DNA from: Bin127 sp965221625
GTDB taxonomy: Bacteria; Chloroflexota; Dehalococcoidia; Lucifugimonadales; Lucifugimonadaceae
Direction: 5' to 3'
Assembly: GCA_965221625.1 (NCBI GenBank)
Contig: OZ244903.1
Coordinates: 1,612,001 to 1,676,000, forward strand
Length of the DNA: 64,000 nt
The translations under genes and the position numbers were made by a program. This document shows positions 17,940-26,489 of the stretch, piece by piece. Within the stretch, counting starts at the first letter, position 1; every line of letters starts with the position of its first letter. The notes beneath the pieces were generated by a model. The model was not told where the DNA came from. It worked only from the letters and a program-made list of their open reading frames with translations, and did not search any database.

Positions 17940-18827
17940 ATGCGCATCAACAAGTGCATCGATCTGCTTGAGCAAGGCCAACCGTTTTATCACCACGGGG
18001 CTCCCGAGCTTTCGTACGATGCGGGGCGTGAACTTGCCCAAACGTGGGCCGACATGATCCTGATCGATTTTGAGCACCACCACTTCGACGTCGGCGGGTT
18101 GGCCAAGTTCATGAAGGGACTAAAAGACGGCGGCCCGACCCCCAGCGGTCACCCAACCCCAACCGTCATCGCGTCGTTGCCGCACAATGCAATTAGCGTC
18201 GAAGAGGTGAAGTACAACGCTTGGCAGATGCGGCACGCCCTCAGCACCGGCATTCACGGACTCCTCCATACCCATGCCCGCGATCCGGAAGCGGTGAAGT
18301 GGTTCGTCGCTGCATGCAGGTACCCGTTCCACACGATCGCAAGCGACGTGATACCTGAAGGACTGCGCGGCGGAGGCGGTCAACGCCAACCGGCAGAGAT
18401 CTGGGGAGTTGATCCGCGTACCTACGTCCAGATTGCCGATCCGTGGCCGATGAACCCGGAAGGCGAGTTGATGCTCGGCCTCAAGATCGAAGACCGACAC
18501 TGTTTAGCCAATGCCGACGCTACTGCAGCAGTCCCCGGCATCTCGTTCGCCGAGTGGGGTCCCGGCGACATGGGCATGTCCTTCGGTGACCCGGATGCGC
18601 ACGACCCGCCGTACCCAGACTTCATGGACGACGCACGCAACACTGTAAAGGCTGCACTCGACAAGCAGGGCATACCATTCTACTGCTCGTGGAACGACGA
18701 TTCGATGACGGAGTTCGAGATCGTCGACTTCTTGCTTGACGAGATGGGCAGCAAGATGATCGGCACTCACAACAAAGAGGTTGCCGAATACGGTCGCGCC
18801 AAGACTGGCCGCACGATGGCGGTGTAG
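17940..18827 (+). CDS. HpcH/HpaI-like aldolase, divergent subfamily (copy 2)
   Basis: 295-residue paralogue of the preceding gene. The two proteins have the same length, the same first seven residues (MRINKCI) and align end to end without gaps, clearly a tandem duplication. It keeps IDFEHHHFD, the glycine-rich GLRGGGGQ insert, LKIEDRH and EWGPGDMGMSFG, and also lacks the canonical arginine (ASLPHNA). Differences are scattered, so both copies seem under selection rather than freshly copied. The ATG at 17940 has GAAAGG upstream. The 122-base gap from copy 1 could hold its own promoter. Substrate unknown. Confidence 0.78.
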   Translation: MRINKCIDLLEQGQPFYHHGAPELSYDAGRELAQTWADMILIDFEHHHFDVGGLAKFMKGLKDGGPTPSGHPTPTVIASLPHNAISVEEVKYNAWQMRHALSTGIHGLLHTHARDPEAVKWFVAACRYPFHTIASDVIPEGLRGGGGQRQPAEIWGVDPRTYVQIADPWPMNPEGELMLGLKIEDRHCLANADATAAVPGISFAEWGPGDMGMSFGDPDAHDPPYPDFMDDARNTVKAALDKQGIPFYCSWNDDSMTEFEIVDFLLDEMGSKMIGTHNKEVAEYGRAKTGRTMAV

Positions 18828-18978
18828 GTCGCTCAAGGTTTGTCAAACGACATTATCGTCACGCCGATTCTGGGGCGATGCCTTGCAACCACGCGCGACG
18901 TTGCGTTGATTCGCTCGTAGGTGTGTGGCGTATCATCGCGTAGCTAATGCTCACTGCGCGCAACAAGGTCTATACTCA

Positions 18979-20181
18979 ATGAAACGAATTTGGTCGGCCA
19001 TACTCATCCACGTGCTGCTAATGGTGTCGTTAGTCGCCTGCACGTCGGATCCGGAACCAGCAGACAGCAGTCCAACCGACGCAATGGCGACGGCCGCATC
19101 AGCCCAAGCTGCGATGGAAGCGGCTAATGCTCGCGCCGCGTTGGCCGATAACCGTGTCGACGTGCTGAATGACCAAGTCGACAGATTGCAGCGAGACGTC
19201 GCAGACCTCGAAGCGGAACTGGAAGTCATCAATGCCGGACGTCTTGAACGTATCCGGTCCAACGGGAATCTCGTCTGCGTCGTCACTCAGGACGTGCCGG
19301 GATTCGCCCATATCGATGCCGATGGCAATACCCAAGGTTTCGACTATGAACTCTGCCGCGCTGTAGCCACCGCAGTGTTGGGCGATCCGGATGCCGTTGA
19401 GACGCGCTACGTCACCGCGGCAGAACGCGGTCCGATTATGCAGTCCGGCGAGATCGACATGATGTCAAGAATCACTACTTGGACTTCGTCGAGAGACGCG
19501 CTTTGGGGCAACTTCGCTTACACCACTTACTACGACGGACAGGGATTCATGGTGCATGGCTCCTTAGGAGTTGAATCCGCCTACGAACTGGACGGTGCCG
19601 CCGTTTGCGTCCAATCTGGCACGACGACGGAACTCAACCTCGCCGACTTCTTTAGGCAGAACGATTTGACGCTCGAAACCATCGTGTTCGACAGCGATAC
19701 CGCTGCAATCGAGTCATACCTAGCCGGCCAATGCGATGTCTACACGACCGACCGATCTGGTCTCGCCGCCCAACGTTCAGAGTTTCCGAACCCCGATGAT
19801 CACGTCATCCTCGCCGAGATCATCTCAGAAGAACCTCTCGGTCCGCTGGTGCCGCACGGCGACGAGCAGTGGTACGACATCGTGAAGATCGTGCTCGCCG
19901 GGTTGATCTACGCTGAAGCATTCGGCATCACAAGCGACAACGCCGCCCAATTGTCACAAGAGGGCGAGATCCCGATCCGACGCCTCCTAGGAACCGAAGG
20001 CAGCTACGGTCAAGTTGATCTCGGACTCCATGAGACGGTGTTGCTAGACGTGATTCGCGCCGTCGGCAACTACGGCGAAATCTACGAACGGACGCTTGGT
20101 TCAGGCGGTCTCAACTTGCCTCGCGGCAGAAATGCGTTGTGGCTAGATGGTGGTCAGATCTTCGCACCGCCTTTGCGCTAA
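18979..20181 (+). CDS. Amino-acid ABC transporter substrate-binding lipoprotein
   Basis: 400-residue solute-binding protein of family 3 (general L-amino-acid type, AapJ-like). The signal peptide ends at lipid-attachment Cys21 (SLVACTSD). Residues about 40-90 form a predicted alanine-rich coiled coil, an unusual spacer between anchor and binding domain. The binding domain contains GNLVCVVTQDVPGF, GFDYELCRAVA, AERGPIMQSGEID and SGTTTELNLADFF, all typical. The ATG at 18979 is preferred to an upstream in-frame start because it gives a clean lipoprotein signal. It delivers polar amino acids to the permeases encoded at 21.9-24.3 kb. A paralogue lies at 20564. Confidence 0.88.
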   Translation: MKRIWSAILIHVLLMVSLVACTSDPEPADSSPTDAMATAASAQAAMEAANARAALADNRVDVLNDQVDRLQRDVADLEAELEVINAGRLERIRSNGNLVCVVTQDVPGFAHIDADGNTQGFDYELCRAVATAVLGDPDAVETRYVTAAERGPIMQSGEIDMMSRITTWTSSRDALWGNFAYTTYYDGQGFMVHGSLGVESAYELDGAAVCVQSGTTTELNLADFFRQNDLTLETIVFDSDTAAIESYLAGQCDVYTTDRSGLAAQRSEFPNPDDHVILAEIISEEPLGPLVPHGDEQWYDIVKIVLAGLIYAEAFGITSDNAAQLSQEGEIPIRRLLGTEGSYGQVDLGLHETVLLDVIRAVGNYGEIYERTLGSGGLNLPRGRNALWLDGGQIFAPPLR

Positions 20182-20232
20182 GCCCCGTTTTTCTGGCTAA
20201 TCACAAGACGTTGTGCTTGTCGTGGCGCAGTG

Positions 20233-20444
20233 CGCGTTCGCGACGATTGCTAGTTGGCGAGGCCAGCTAAGGTCAGCAGTCACTCGGAATCGCGCGAGAT
20301 CCACAGCGCAACGTCATCAAGGTGGTGGGCAACCACGGCGGAATCTACGATAGGGCCTCGGGGCAGAATGGGCTCGGATACCCGCGCCTACGGAATGGGC
20401 TTTGGATTGACGGCGGACAACTCAATCCGCCACCATTGCCTTAG
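20233..20444 (+). pseudogene. C-terminal remnant of a third solute-binding protein
   Basis: Reading codons from about 20233 to the TAG at 20442-20444 gives a peptide that aligns with the last ~70 residues of both flanking binding proteins: SRRLL, then GQQSLGIARDP, VVGNHGGIYDR, and NGLWIDGGQL just before the stop. One in-frame TAA (20268-20270) interrupts it where the intact copies have a residue between Ser and Gly-Gln. No N-terminal part is present. It is therefore a decayed, 5'-truncated copy left between two functional paralogues, probably from duplication and deletion. No product is expected. Confidence 0.85.
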
Positions 20445-20563
20445 CCAATCGAGAGTTGCGTAGTAATGCATACCAGTTGCCGTGTTTTGGCGTTAGAATC
20501 ATAAGTTGTCGTTGCAAACTCAATGGAAAAGCAACGACGGGGTTTTTGACAGGGAGATCAAAA

Positions 20564-21730
20564 TTGAACAGGAAATTGACGGCGATCATCATATCGATCG
20601 CTCTCGCCAGCGTCGCTTTCGTCGGATGCACCAGCGGACCATCAGAAGAGGAGCTCGATAACGCTCAAGCAACTGCGACCGCCGCGATGTCTGCGTTAGA
20701 AGCGGCGAATCAACGGGCCGACGATGCAAACCAACGCGCGGATGATGCCGAAGCCGCCGCAGCGATGATGGAGGAAACGGGTGCAGGCAGGTTGCAAACA
20801 GTCAAGGACAGAGGCCGCCTTATCTGTGCAAGCCGCAATGATGTCCCAGGATTCGGTTCGCTTGACGCCAACGGTCGCAACATCGGCTTCGACATCGACC
20901 TTTGTCGAGCATTCGCGACCGCGGTTCTTGGCGATCCAGAAGCGATACAGATTAACTACATCACCGCCGCAGAGCGTGGCCCGACTATCCAGTCTGGTGA
21001 GGTCGACGTCCTAGTTCGAACTGTAACTTGGACGACCTCCCGCGACGCGACTTGGGGCAACTACACGCAGACGATGTTCTACGACGGTCAAGGATTCATG
21101 ATCCCGAGGGACCTTGGCGTAACCTCTGCTCTTGAACTGGACGGAGCCGCTGTGTGCGTAACCAGCGGAACGACGACCGAACTCAATATGGCTGATTTCT
21201 TCCGCCAGAACAACCTCAACTACAACCCTCAGGTTTTTGAAGACACGGACATCGTGCTCGATTCCTACAAATCTGGTGCCTGTGACGTCTTCACCAACGA
21301 CCGATCACAGCTCGCTGGTTTAAGGACGTCGCTCGACAACCCTGACGACCACATGATTCTGCCGGAGACGATCTCGGAAGAGCCACTCGGTCCGGTCGTC
21401 CCGCACGGTGACGAGCAGTGGTTCGACATCATAAAGACGATCTCGTCCGGTCTCATCTACGCCGAGGCATACGGCATCAACAGCGGTAACGTCGACGAGG
21501 TCGCGGCTGGTGACGACGTCAAGTCCAGGCGATTGCTTGGGGTGGAAGGTTCCTTTGGTCAGGAAGCACTTGGTCTTTCCGACACGTTCATGCAAGACGT
21601 GCTCAAGCAGGTTGGCAACTACGGTGAAATCTACGACCGCAACGTGGGGGCCGACGGGCTTGGTCTGCCACGCGGTCGCAACGCCCTCTGGACGGACGGC
21701 GGCCAGCTTTATGGTGCTCCGCTCCGCTAA
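20564..21730 (+). CDS. Amino-acid ABC transporter substrate-binding lipoprotein
   Basis: 388-residue family 3 solute-binding protein, paralogue of the gene at 18979. The lipoprotein signal ends at Cys22 (AFVGCTSG), followed by an alanine-rich helical spacer and the binding domain (RLICASRNDVPGF, GFDIDLCRAFA, AERGPTIQSGEVD, SGTTTELNMADFF). The start is a TTG at 20564 with AGGGAG six bases upstream; a longer ATG-started frame from 20456 would bury the signal peptide and is rejected. A strong terminator follows, which would let this abundant component be made in excess over the permease genes downstream. Confidence 0.88.
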   Translation: MNRKLTAIIISIALASVAFVGCTSGPSEEELDNAQATATAAMSALEAANQRADDANQRADDAEAAAAMMEETGAGRLQTVKDRGRLICASRNDVPGFGSLDANGRNIGFDIDLCRAFATAVLGDPEAIQINYITAAERGPTIQSGEVDVLVRTVTWTTSRDATWGNYTQTMFYDGQGFMIPRDLGVTSALELDGAAVCVTSGTTTELNMADFFRQNNLNYNPQVFEDTDIVLDSYKSGACDVFTNDRSQLAGLRTSLDNPDDHMILPETISEEPLGPVVPHGDEQWFDIIKTISSGLIYAEAYGINSGNVDEVAAGDDVKSRRLLGVEGSFGQEALGLSDTFMQDVLKQVGNYGEIYDRNVGADGLGLPRGRNALWTDGGQLYGAPLR

Positions 21731-21770
21731 TTGATAGCGGAACGCATCCGCACAAGACATTAATCTTGGG

Positions 21771-21801
21771 AAGGGGGACGAGATGATCGTCCCCCTTTTT
21801 T
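21771..21801 (+). terminator. Rho-independent terminator after the binding-protein gene
   Basis: A perfect 9-base-pair stem (21773-21781 with 21787-21795, five G-C pairs at its base), a 5-base loop and a run of six T make a textbook intrinsic terminator 40 bases after the second binding-protein gene. It sits between that gene and the permease gene at 21901, so it probably reduces read-through into the membrane components, giving more binding protein than permease. Confidence 0.88.
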
Positions 21802-21900
21802 GTTTCAGAGCGCGCAGGAACCGCGACTTTCCGGCGGAGTTTCATCTAAACTGCAATCATCGCAACCCGTCCTAGCCTTAGGACGTCTGAGTATCGGTTC

Positions 21901-23073
21901 ATGCTAGAAATTTGGAAGATTCAAGGGATTCCGATCTGGCGCAACGTCGTCGTACTGCAGTGGGTTTCCCAGATAGTCTCCGCCATCGTCGTACTGTCGA
22001 TCATCGGGTTTCTTGTAGTAAACGTACTCGGTGAAATCGATGACCGCGACCTGCCAGTGGGTTTCCGCTTCCTCGATGAATCTCCGGGCATCCCGATTGG
22101 AGAGCACGCAATCGACTTCGATCCGTCTCGCTCGTACCAATACGGTCTACTCGTTGCTGCACTCAACACGATCAAGGCGGCATTTCTAGGAGTCGTCCTT
22201 GCAACCATTCTGGGCGCGATAGTCGGCATCGCCCGAATCTCTCCAAACTGGTTGCTGAGCAAGATAGCCCTCGCATACATCGAGATATTCCGTAACGTAC
22301 CTTTGCTCGTCCAGCTGCTGTTCTGGTTCCTCATCATCCTCAGTCTGCCCAACGTTCGAGAGAGCTACTCCGCGTTCGATCTCATCTACCTCAATAACAG
22401 CGGCGTGTACATGCCTTGGTTCAACCCTCAATCCGGGTTCTGGGCATGGGTGACTGTAACGGCACTTGGTGTAGTGCTCGCGATTTTCGTTGCGAGACGC
22501 TTAAATCGACGCGAAATCGAAACTGGGAGTGCGAGCTACCCGGTCATCTCCGCAATCGCGGTAGCGACCGCCATCACGTTGATCGGATACGCCGCACTCA
22601 CGCCATTCGATGTGATCGTACCTGAGGCACAAGGACGGTTCGGACGATTTGCAGGCGGTGCCAAACTGACCGGTTCATTCTTCGCGCTCTTGACCGGTCT
22701 CGTCGTCTACACGTCGTCGTTCGTCGCCGAAATTGTGCGCGCCGGGATCCAAGCGGTGCGCAGAGGTCAGATTGAAGCTGCACGGTCTCTCGGGTTATCG
22801 ACCGCGCAAACCTTGCGCCACGTAACGTTCCCGCAAGCATTGCGTGTCATCATCCCGCCGATGATTAGCCAATACCTGAATCTCACCAAGAACTCGTCAC
22901 TCGCGGCTGCGATCGGTTATCCCGATCTTGTGTCTGTTGCCAGCACGATGACGCAAACCGCGCCGGCGATCTCCCTTATCGCGATTGTGATGGTCACCTA
23001 TCTTGCGCTTAGCCTGTTCTACTCCCTGGTCGGCAACATCTACAACCGTCTGACCGAATTTCGGGCGATCTGA
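21901..23073 (+). CDS. Amino-acid ABC transporter permease (AapQ-like)
   Basis: 390-residue integral membrane protein of the HisM/GlnP permease family, AapQ-like by its long extra region between the first and later membrane spans. An N-terminal segment (about 17-43) and a span near 78-105 are followed by the conserved EIFRNVPLLVQL, and the C-terminal half has EIVRAGIQAVRRGQIEAARSLG, the EAA loop that contacts the ATPase. It forms the inner-membrane channel with the next gene product. The ATG at 21901 begins about 100 bases after a terminator, so read-through or an own promoter is required. Confidence 0.88.
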   Translation: MLEIWKIQGIPIWRNVVVLQWVSQIVSAIVVLSIIGFLVVNVLGEIDDRDLPVGFRFLDESPGIPIGEHAIDFDPSRSYQYGLLVAALNTIKAAFLGVVLATILGAIVGIARISPNWLLSKIALAYIEIFRNVPLLVQLLFWFLIILSLPNVRESYSAFDLIYLNNSGVYMPWFNPQSGFWAWVTVTALGVVLAIFVARRLNRREIETGSASYPVISAIAVATAITLIGYAALTPFDVIVPEAQGRFGRFAGGAKLTGSFFALLTGLVVYTSSFVAEIVRAGIQAVRRGQIEAARSLGLSTAQTLRHVTFPQALRVIIPPMISQYLNLTKNSSLAAAIGYPDLVSVASTMTQTAPAISLIAIVMVTYLALSLFYSLVGNIYNRLTEFRAI

Positions 23074-23083
23074 CGTATATTTC

Positions 23084-24313
23084 ATGACCACCGAAGCACG
23101 CTCAGCACAATCCGCCCAAGGTCCGCCCCGCATGACCGTTGGCTTGACCGGGTGGTTACGTGGCAACCTGTTCAGCTCAGTCTGGAGTTCGATTACGACT
23201 CTTGCGCTGTCTGTCGTCCTCGCCTACGGCGGATACGTCCTGCTCCATTGGGTCATCGTCGAAGCGGATTGGACAGTCATCACTTCTCGGATGCCTCTCT
23301 ACATTGTGGGGCGCTATCCGCGCGAGTTTTATTGGCGACCGGAAGTCTCGCTACTCCTGCTGGCAACCCTAATCGGCATGGTTTGGCGAATGTACGGTAA
23401 CACCGCTCGAACCGTCGCCTTCGGATATGCACTCGTCACTCTCTTGACTGCCGCGTTTGCTGTCACCTTTCCGCTGGCCGACCGCGTCCTGATAGCCATC
23501 AATCCGCTCCTGATAGGCGTCGGATACTTCCTCGCATCGCATCCAGTGATTGGGAAACCGAAAATCCTTATTTGGTCAGCCATCGCATGGTTCGCCATCT
23601 CAATCGTTTTGATAGTCGGTGTTACCAAGGTATGGATTATCCCGATACCCGGCCCGGAGCCGGTGAATACGCAAGATATCGGTGGGTTGATGCTCAACCT
23701 GATACTGGCAACGATTGGGATCGTGTTTTCGATACCGTTCGGAATCCTTTTGGCCCTCGGCCGACGTTCCGAATTGCCCGTCGTCAAGATTGTGTGCGTC
23801 GCTTTCATCGAAATCATTCGCGGGGTCCCGCTGATTACACTCCTATTCATGTCGCGACACATACTGCCGCTCGCGTTCCCCGAGTCGTTCAAAGTGGACG
23901 AACTCTATCTGGCGGCGATCACGATAACCATATTCAGCTCTGCGTACATGGCAGAAAATGTGCGCGGCGGTATGGCAGCCGTGCCGGCAGGGCAGACCGA
24001 AGCGGCGAAAGCCCTCGGGTTACGAGGGTGGCAAATCACAGCCCTCGTCACGCTACCCCAAGGACTTCGCAACATCATCCCGGCAATCGTCGGTCAGTCG
24101 ATCGGATTGTTCAAAGATACCAGTCTCGTATTCATCATCGGCATGCTCGACCTCGTTGAGATGGGCAAATCGACCATCACAGGTAATCTTGAGTTCGTAG
24201 ATGCCGGACGAGAGGTTTACCTCTTCATTGCCGCAGTGTTCTGGATATTCACTTTCACCATGTCGTACGTATCGCGAAAGGTCGAACGCGCGTTGGGTGT
24301 CGGCCAACGCTAA
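23084..24313 (+). CDS. Amino-acid ABC transporter permease (AapM-like)
   Basis: 409-residue second permease, AapM-like. Several hydrophobic segments precede the conserved core: IEIIRGVPLITLLFM, then ENVRGGMAAVPAGQTEAAKALG as the EAA loop and LPQGLRNIIPAIVGQ. An extended N-terminal membrane region (residues about 30-190) is typical of AapM compared with shorter glutamine permeases. It pairs with the preceding permease, 10 bases away, to form a heterodimeric channel for L-amino acids. Start ATG at 23084. Confidence 0.88.
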   Translation: MTTEARSAQSAQGPPRMTVGLTGWLRGNLFSSVWSSITTLALSVVLAYGGYVLLHWVIVEADWTVITSRMPLYIVGRYPREFYWRPEVSLLLLATLIGMVWRMYGNTARTVAFGYALVTLLTAAFAVTFPLADRVLIAINPLLIGVGYFLASHPVIGKPKILIWSAIAWFAISIVLIVGVTKVWIIPIPGPEPVNTQDIGGLMLNLILATIGIVFSIPFGILLALGRRSELPVVKIVCVAFIEIIRGVPLITLLFMSRHILPLAFPESFKVDELYLAAITITIFSSAYMAENVRGGMAAVPAGQTEAAKALGLRGWQITALVTLPQGLRNIIPAIVGQSIGLFKDTSLVFIIGMLDLVEMGKSTITGNLEFVDAGREVYLFIAAVFWIFTFTMSYVSRKVERALGVGQR

Positions 24314-24334
24314 ACCTATAGAACGAGGACGAAC

Positions 24335-25144
24335 ATGATGACGACTGTGGCTGAGATTCCGAAGATGAACGGAATGACCAAAGATGAAATTCTCGAGCTT
24401 CCGCTTGACGAACGCGACGACATCATCGTTTGCAAGAACGTCTACAAGTGGTTCGGGGATTTCGCGGCGGTACGCGACGTGTCGATCAACATCAAACGAG
24501 GAGAGGTATTGGTCGTGTTCGGTCCATCCGGGTCCGGCAAGTCAACCTTCATACGCATGATTAATCGGTTGGAGGAGCACCAACAAGGCACCATCGTGGT
24601 TGATGGCATGGAGATGTCGAACGACCTGCGGAACCTCGACGCCATCCGCCGCGAGGTAGGCATGGTGTTTCAACAGTTCAACCTGTTCCCGCACATGACC
24701 GTGCTCAACAACATTGCACTTGCCCCAGAGCGCGTGCGGCACGTTCCGCGTGAAGAGGCCGAAGCCGCGGCGTTTGACCTGCTCGAACGCGTCGGCATCC
24801 CCGAGCAGGCACACAAGTATCCCGCGGAACTCTCCGGAGGTCAGCAACAACGCGTCGCCATTGCCCGTGCGTTGGCGATGCAACCGGAGATCATGCTCTT
24901 TGACGAACCAACTTCCGCACTCGATCCCGAAATGATCAAGGAAGTGTTGGACGTGATGCGTGAACTCGCTGCCACCGGGATGACCATGATTTGCGTAACT
25001 CACGAGATGGGTTTTGCACGCGAAGTCGCCGACCGATTGGCCATGTTCGACGAGGGCCAGCTAGTGGAGACTGGCACTCCCGAACAGATTTTCGACGATC
25101 CCAAGGAAGAGCGCACGAAACTGTTCTTGAAGCAGATTCTTTGA
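24335..25144 (+). CDS. Amino-acid ABC transporter ATP-binding protein (AapP/GlnQ-like)
   Basis: 269-residue ATPase of a polar amino-acid importer. Walker A is GPSGSGKST near residue 69, the Q-loop is in MVFQQFNLFPHMT, the ABC signature is LSGGQQQR near 169, Walker B is IMLFDEPTSALDPE and the switch histidine is in CVTHEMGFA. A short extra N-terminus of about 30 residues precedes the domain; either of two adjacent ATG codons may be the start. It powers the AapQ/AapM-like permeases encoded directly upstream. Confidence 0.92.
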   Translation: MMTTVAEIPKMNGMTKDEILELPLDERDDIIVCKNVYKWFGDFAAVRDVSINIKRGEVLVVFGPSGSGKSTFIRMINRLEEHQQGTIVVDGMEMSNDLRNLDAIRREVGMVFQQFNLFPHMTVLNNIALAPERVRHVPREEAEAAAFDLLERVGIPEQAHKYPAELSGGQQQRVAIARALAMQPEIMLFDEPTSALDPEMIKEVLDVMRELAATGMTMICVTHEMGFAREVADRLAMFDEGQLVETGTPEQIFDDPKEERTKLFLKQIL

Positions 25145-25289
25145 CGGCAATTGCTTCGCGTTTGATGCGTCGATCCCGGTCGTCGACATACGCGCGTAAA
25201 TCCCGTAAAATCGGAGTTCGGCCGGCAAACCTTGAACGCACGTGTCGTTTTGGGAAATCACCGGACGCACAACTGACACTCAGGCGAAC

Positions 25290-26012
25290 ATGCGTGCCAC
25301 GGCGACCAAGAACTCGGATGGCCCCGTTGGGCTTTACTATCCCGAAGACGTCAAACGCTACGTTGAGGTTTCAGACCTTCCGGCTCGCGATCATGACGTT
25401 TCATTGTCCCCAATGCAGATCTCGGGTTGGGCTCGAAGAGGATTTTACGGCCGTCTCGTCAATCAATTCGACCGCGATCGGATTTTCATCGAGTTTCCGC
25501 ATCTCATCACCATCCGCATGATTGCGATCCTCTTGAGTTACAAGATCGGAATCAGCAAGATCGCTGAAGCGCATGCGTACGTCAGAAAGACGACCGGTGA
25601 TCCTTACCCGTTCGCGACACGACCATTCTGGACAGACGCCTCAATCCATCCATCGCACATCTACACCAAAATCGACGAGTTGCTCTTGGCTGCCAACTTG
25701 CGCGGTCAAATGCCGTTCCAAGAGTTGCTTATGCCAAAAATAGTCAAGGTGGCGAACATGAAGTTCGGCGATGCCGACACGGCAGTAAGTTGGGAACCGC
25801 GTAAAGGCATCTTGCTGGATCCCAAGGTCGTGAGTGGTCAACCATGCATCAAGGGAACGAGGATCCCAACCGCGTTGATCAAGGGTCAAGTCGAAGCGGG
25901 AGACTCTGCTGAGTTCGTCGCCCAGTGGCATGACTTGAGCGACACGCAGGTGGAATCGGCCTTGAGTTGGGAGTCAGACCTCGACGCAGTTCAGCGAGCC
26001 AATTCCGCGTGA
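25290..26012 (+). CDS. DUF433-containing probable antitoxin with extra N-terminal region
   Basis: 240 residues. The C-terminal ~60 residues are a DUF433 domain (LLDPKVVSGQPCIKGTRIP and the following helices), a DNA-binding-like fold found in antitoxins paired with PIN-like toxins. The longer N-terminal part is not typical of the short stand-alone antitoxins; it has a helix-turn-helix-like stretch (MQISGWARRGFYGR) and a middle region I do not recognise. A GTG start at 25242 in the same frame is possible; the ATG at 25290 is chosen with modest support. Its stop overlaps the ATG of the next gene in TGATG, as expected of a toxin-antitoxin pair. Confidence 0.65.
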   Translation: MRATATKNSDGPVGLYYPEDVKRYVEVSDLPARDHDVSLSPMQISGWARRGFYGRLVNQFDRDRIFIEFPHLITIRMIAILLSYKIGISKIAEAHAYVRKTTGDPYPFATRPFWTDASIHPSHIYTKIDELLLAANLRGQMPFQELLMPKIVKVANMKFGDADTAVSWEPRKGILLDPKVVSGQPCIKGTRIPTALIKGQVEAGDSAEFVAQWHDLSDTQVESALSWESDLDAVQRANSA

Positions 26013-26428
26013 TGTCGAACGTACAACCTCATTTCTATTTGGATGAAGGGTTGTCCGAACAAATGGCCGTGGGGCTTCGGCGGTTCGGGTTCAGATGCGA
26101 ACGCGTCCCGGGCGGCGCGAGCGACAGCGAGAACATCAAGATGATCGCACGCAAGCACAAACGGCTCGGGGTGTGGTTGCCGAGAGATCTGGCGTCGCGG
26201 CGAGCCCATCGCAAACGGATAGTCGAATCTGGAATCAACGTTGCTTGGATACGAGACCGCAACGGTTCTGCCGCCAAACAGTGCTTTCTCGTGCTCAGCT
26301 TCTTGTACCGGTTCCACAACGTGATCGCTGGTTCAGAGATGCCAGCCTACTACATGGTCAGCGAAAGACGCAGGAACGAAATCCCGTATGCGGTGATTGA
26401 GAGTGTCAGACTTGATTCCGGCGACTGA
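26012..26428 (+). CDS. PIN-like (DUF5615/Mut7-C-like) probable toxin
   Basis: 138 residues, starting at an ATG that overlaps the upstream stop by one base. The N-terminal FYLDEGLSEQMAVGLRRFGF has the conserved acidic residues at the start of a PIN-like domain. SDSENIKMIAR in the middle and LPRD near residue 55 supply the further acidic positions expected of the DUF5615 group. The C-terminal ~60 residues are less familiar. By analogy with DUF433/DUF5615 pairs it would be an RNase toxin restrained by the upstream protein; no activity can be read from sequence alone. It converges on the formate dehydrogenase gene with a 61-base gap. Confidence 0.6.
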   Translation: MSNVQPHFYLDEGLSEQMAVGLRRFGFRCERVPGGASDSENIKMIARKHKRLGVWLPRDLASRRAHRKRIVESGINVAWIRDRNGSAAKQCFLVLSFLYRFHNVIAGSEMPAYYMVSERRRNEIPYAVIESVRLDSGD

Positions 26429-26489
26429 TGCCAGAATTTCGCTCCGCAGCCGATGATCGCAGATCATTTGCCAGGCCGAGAAATGGGTC

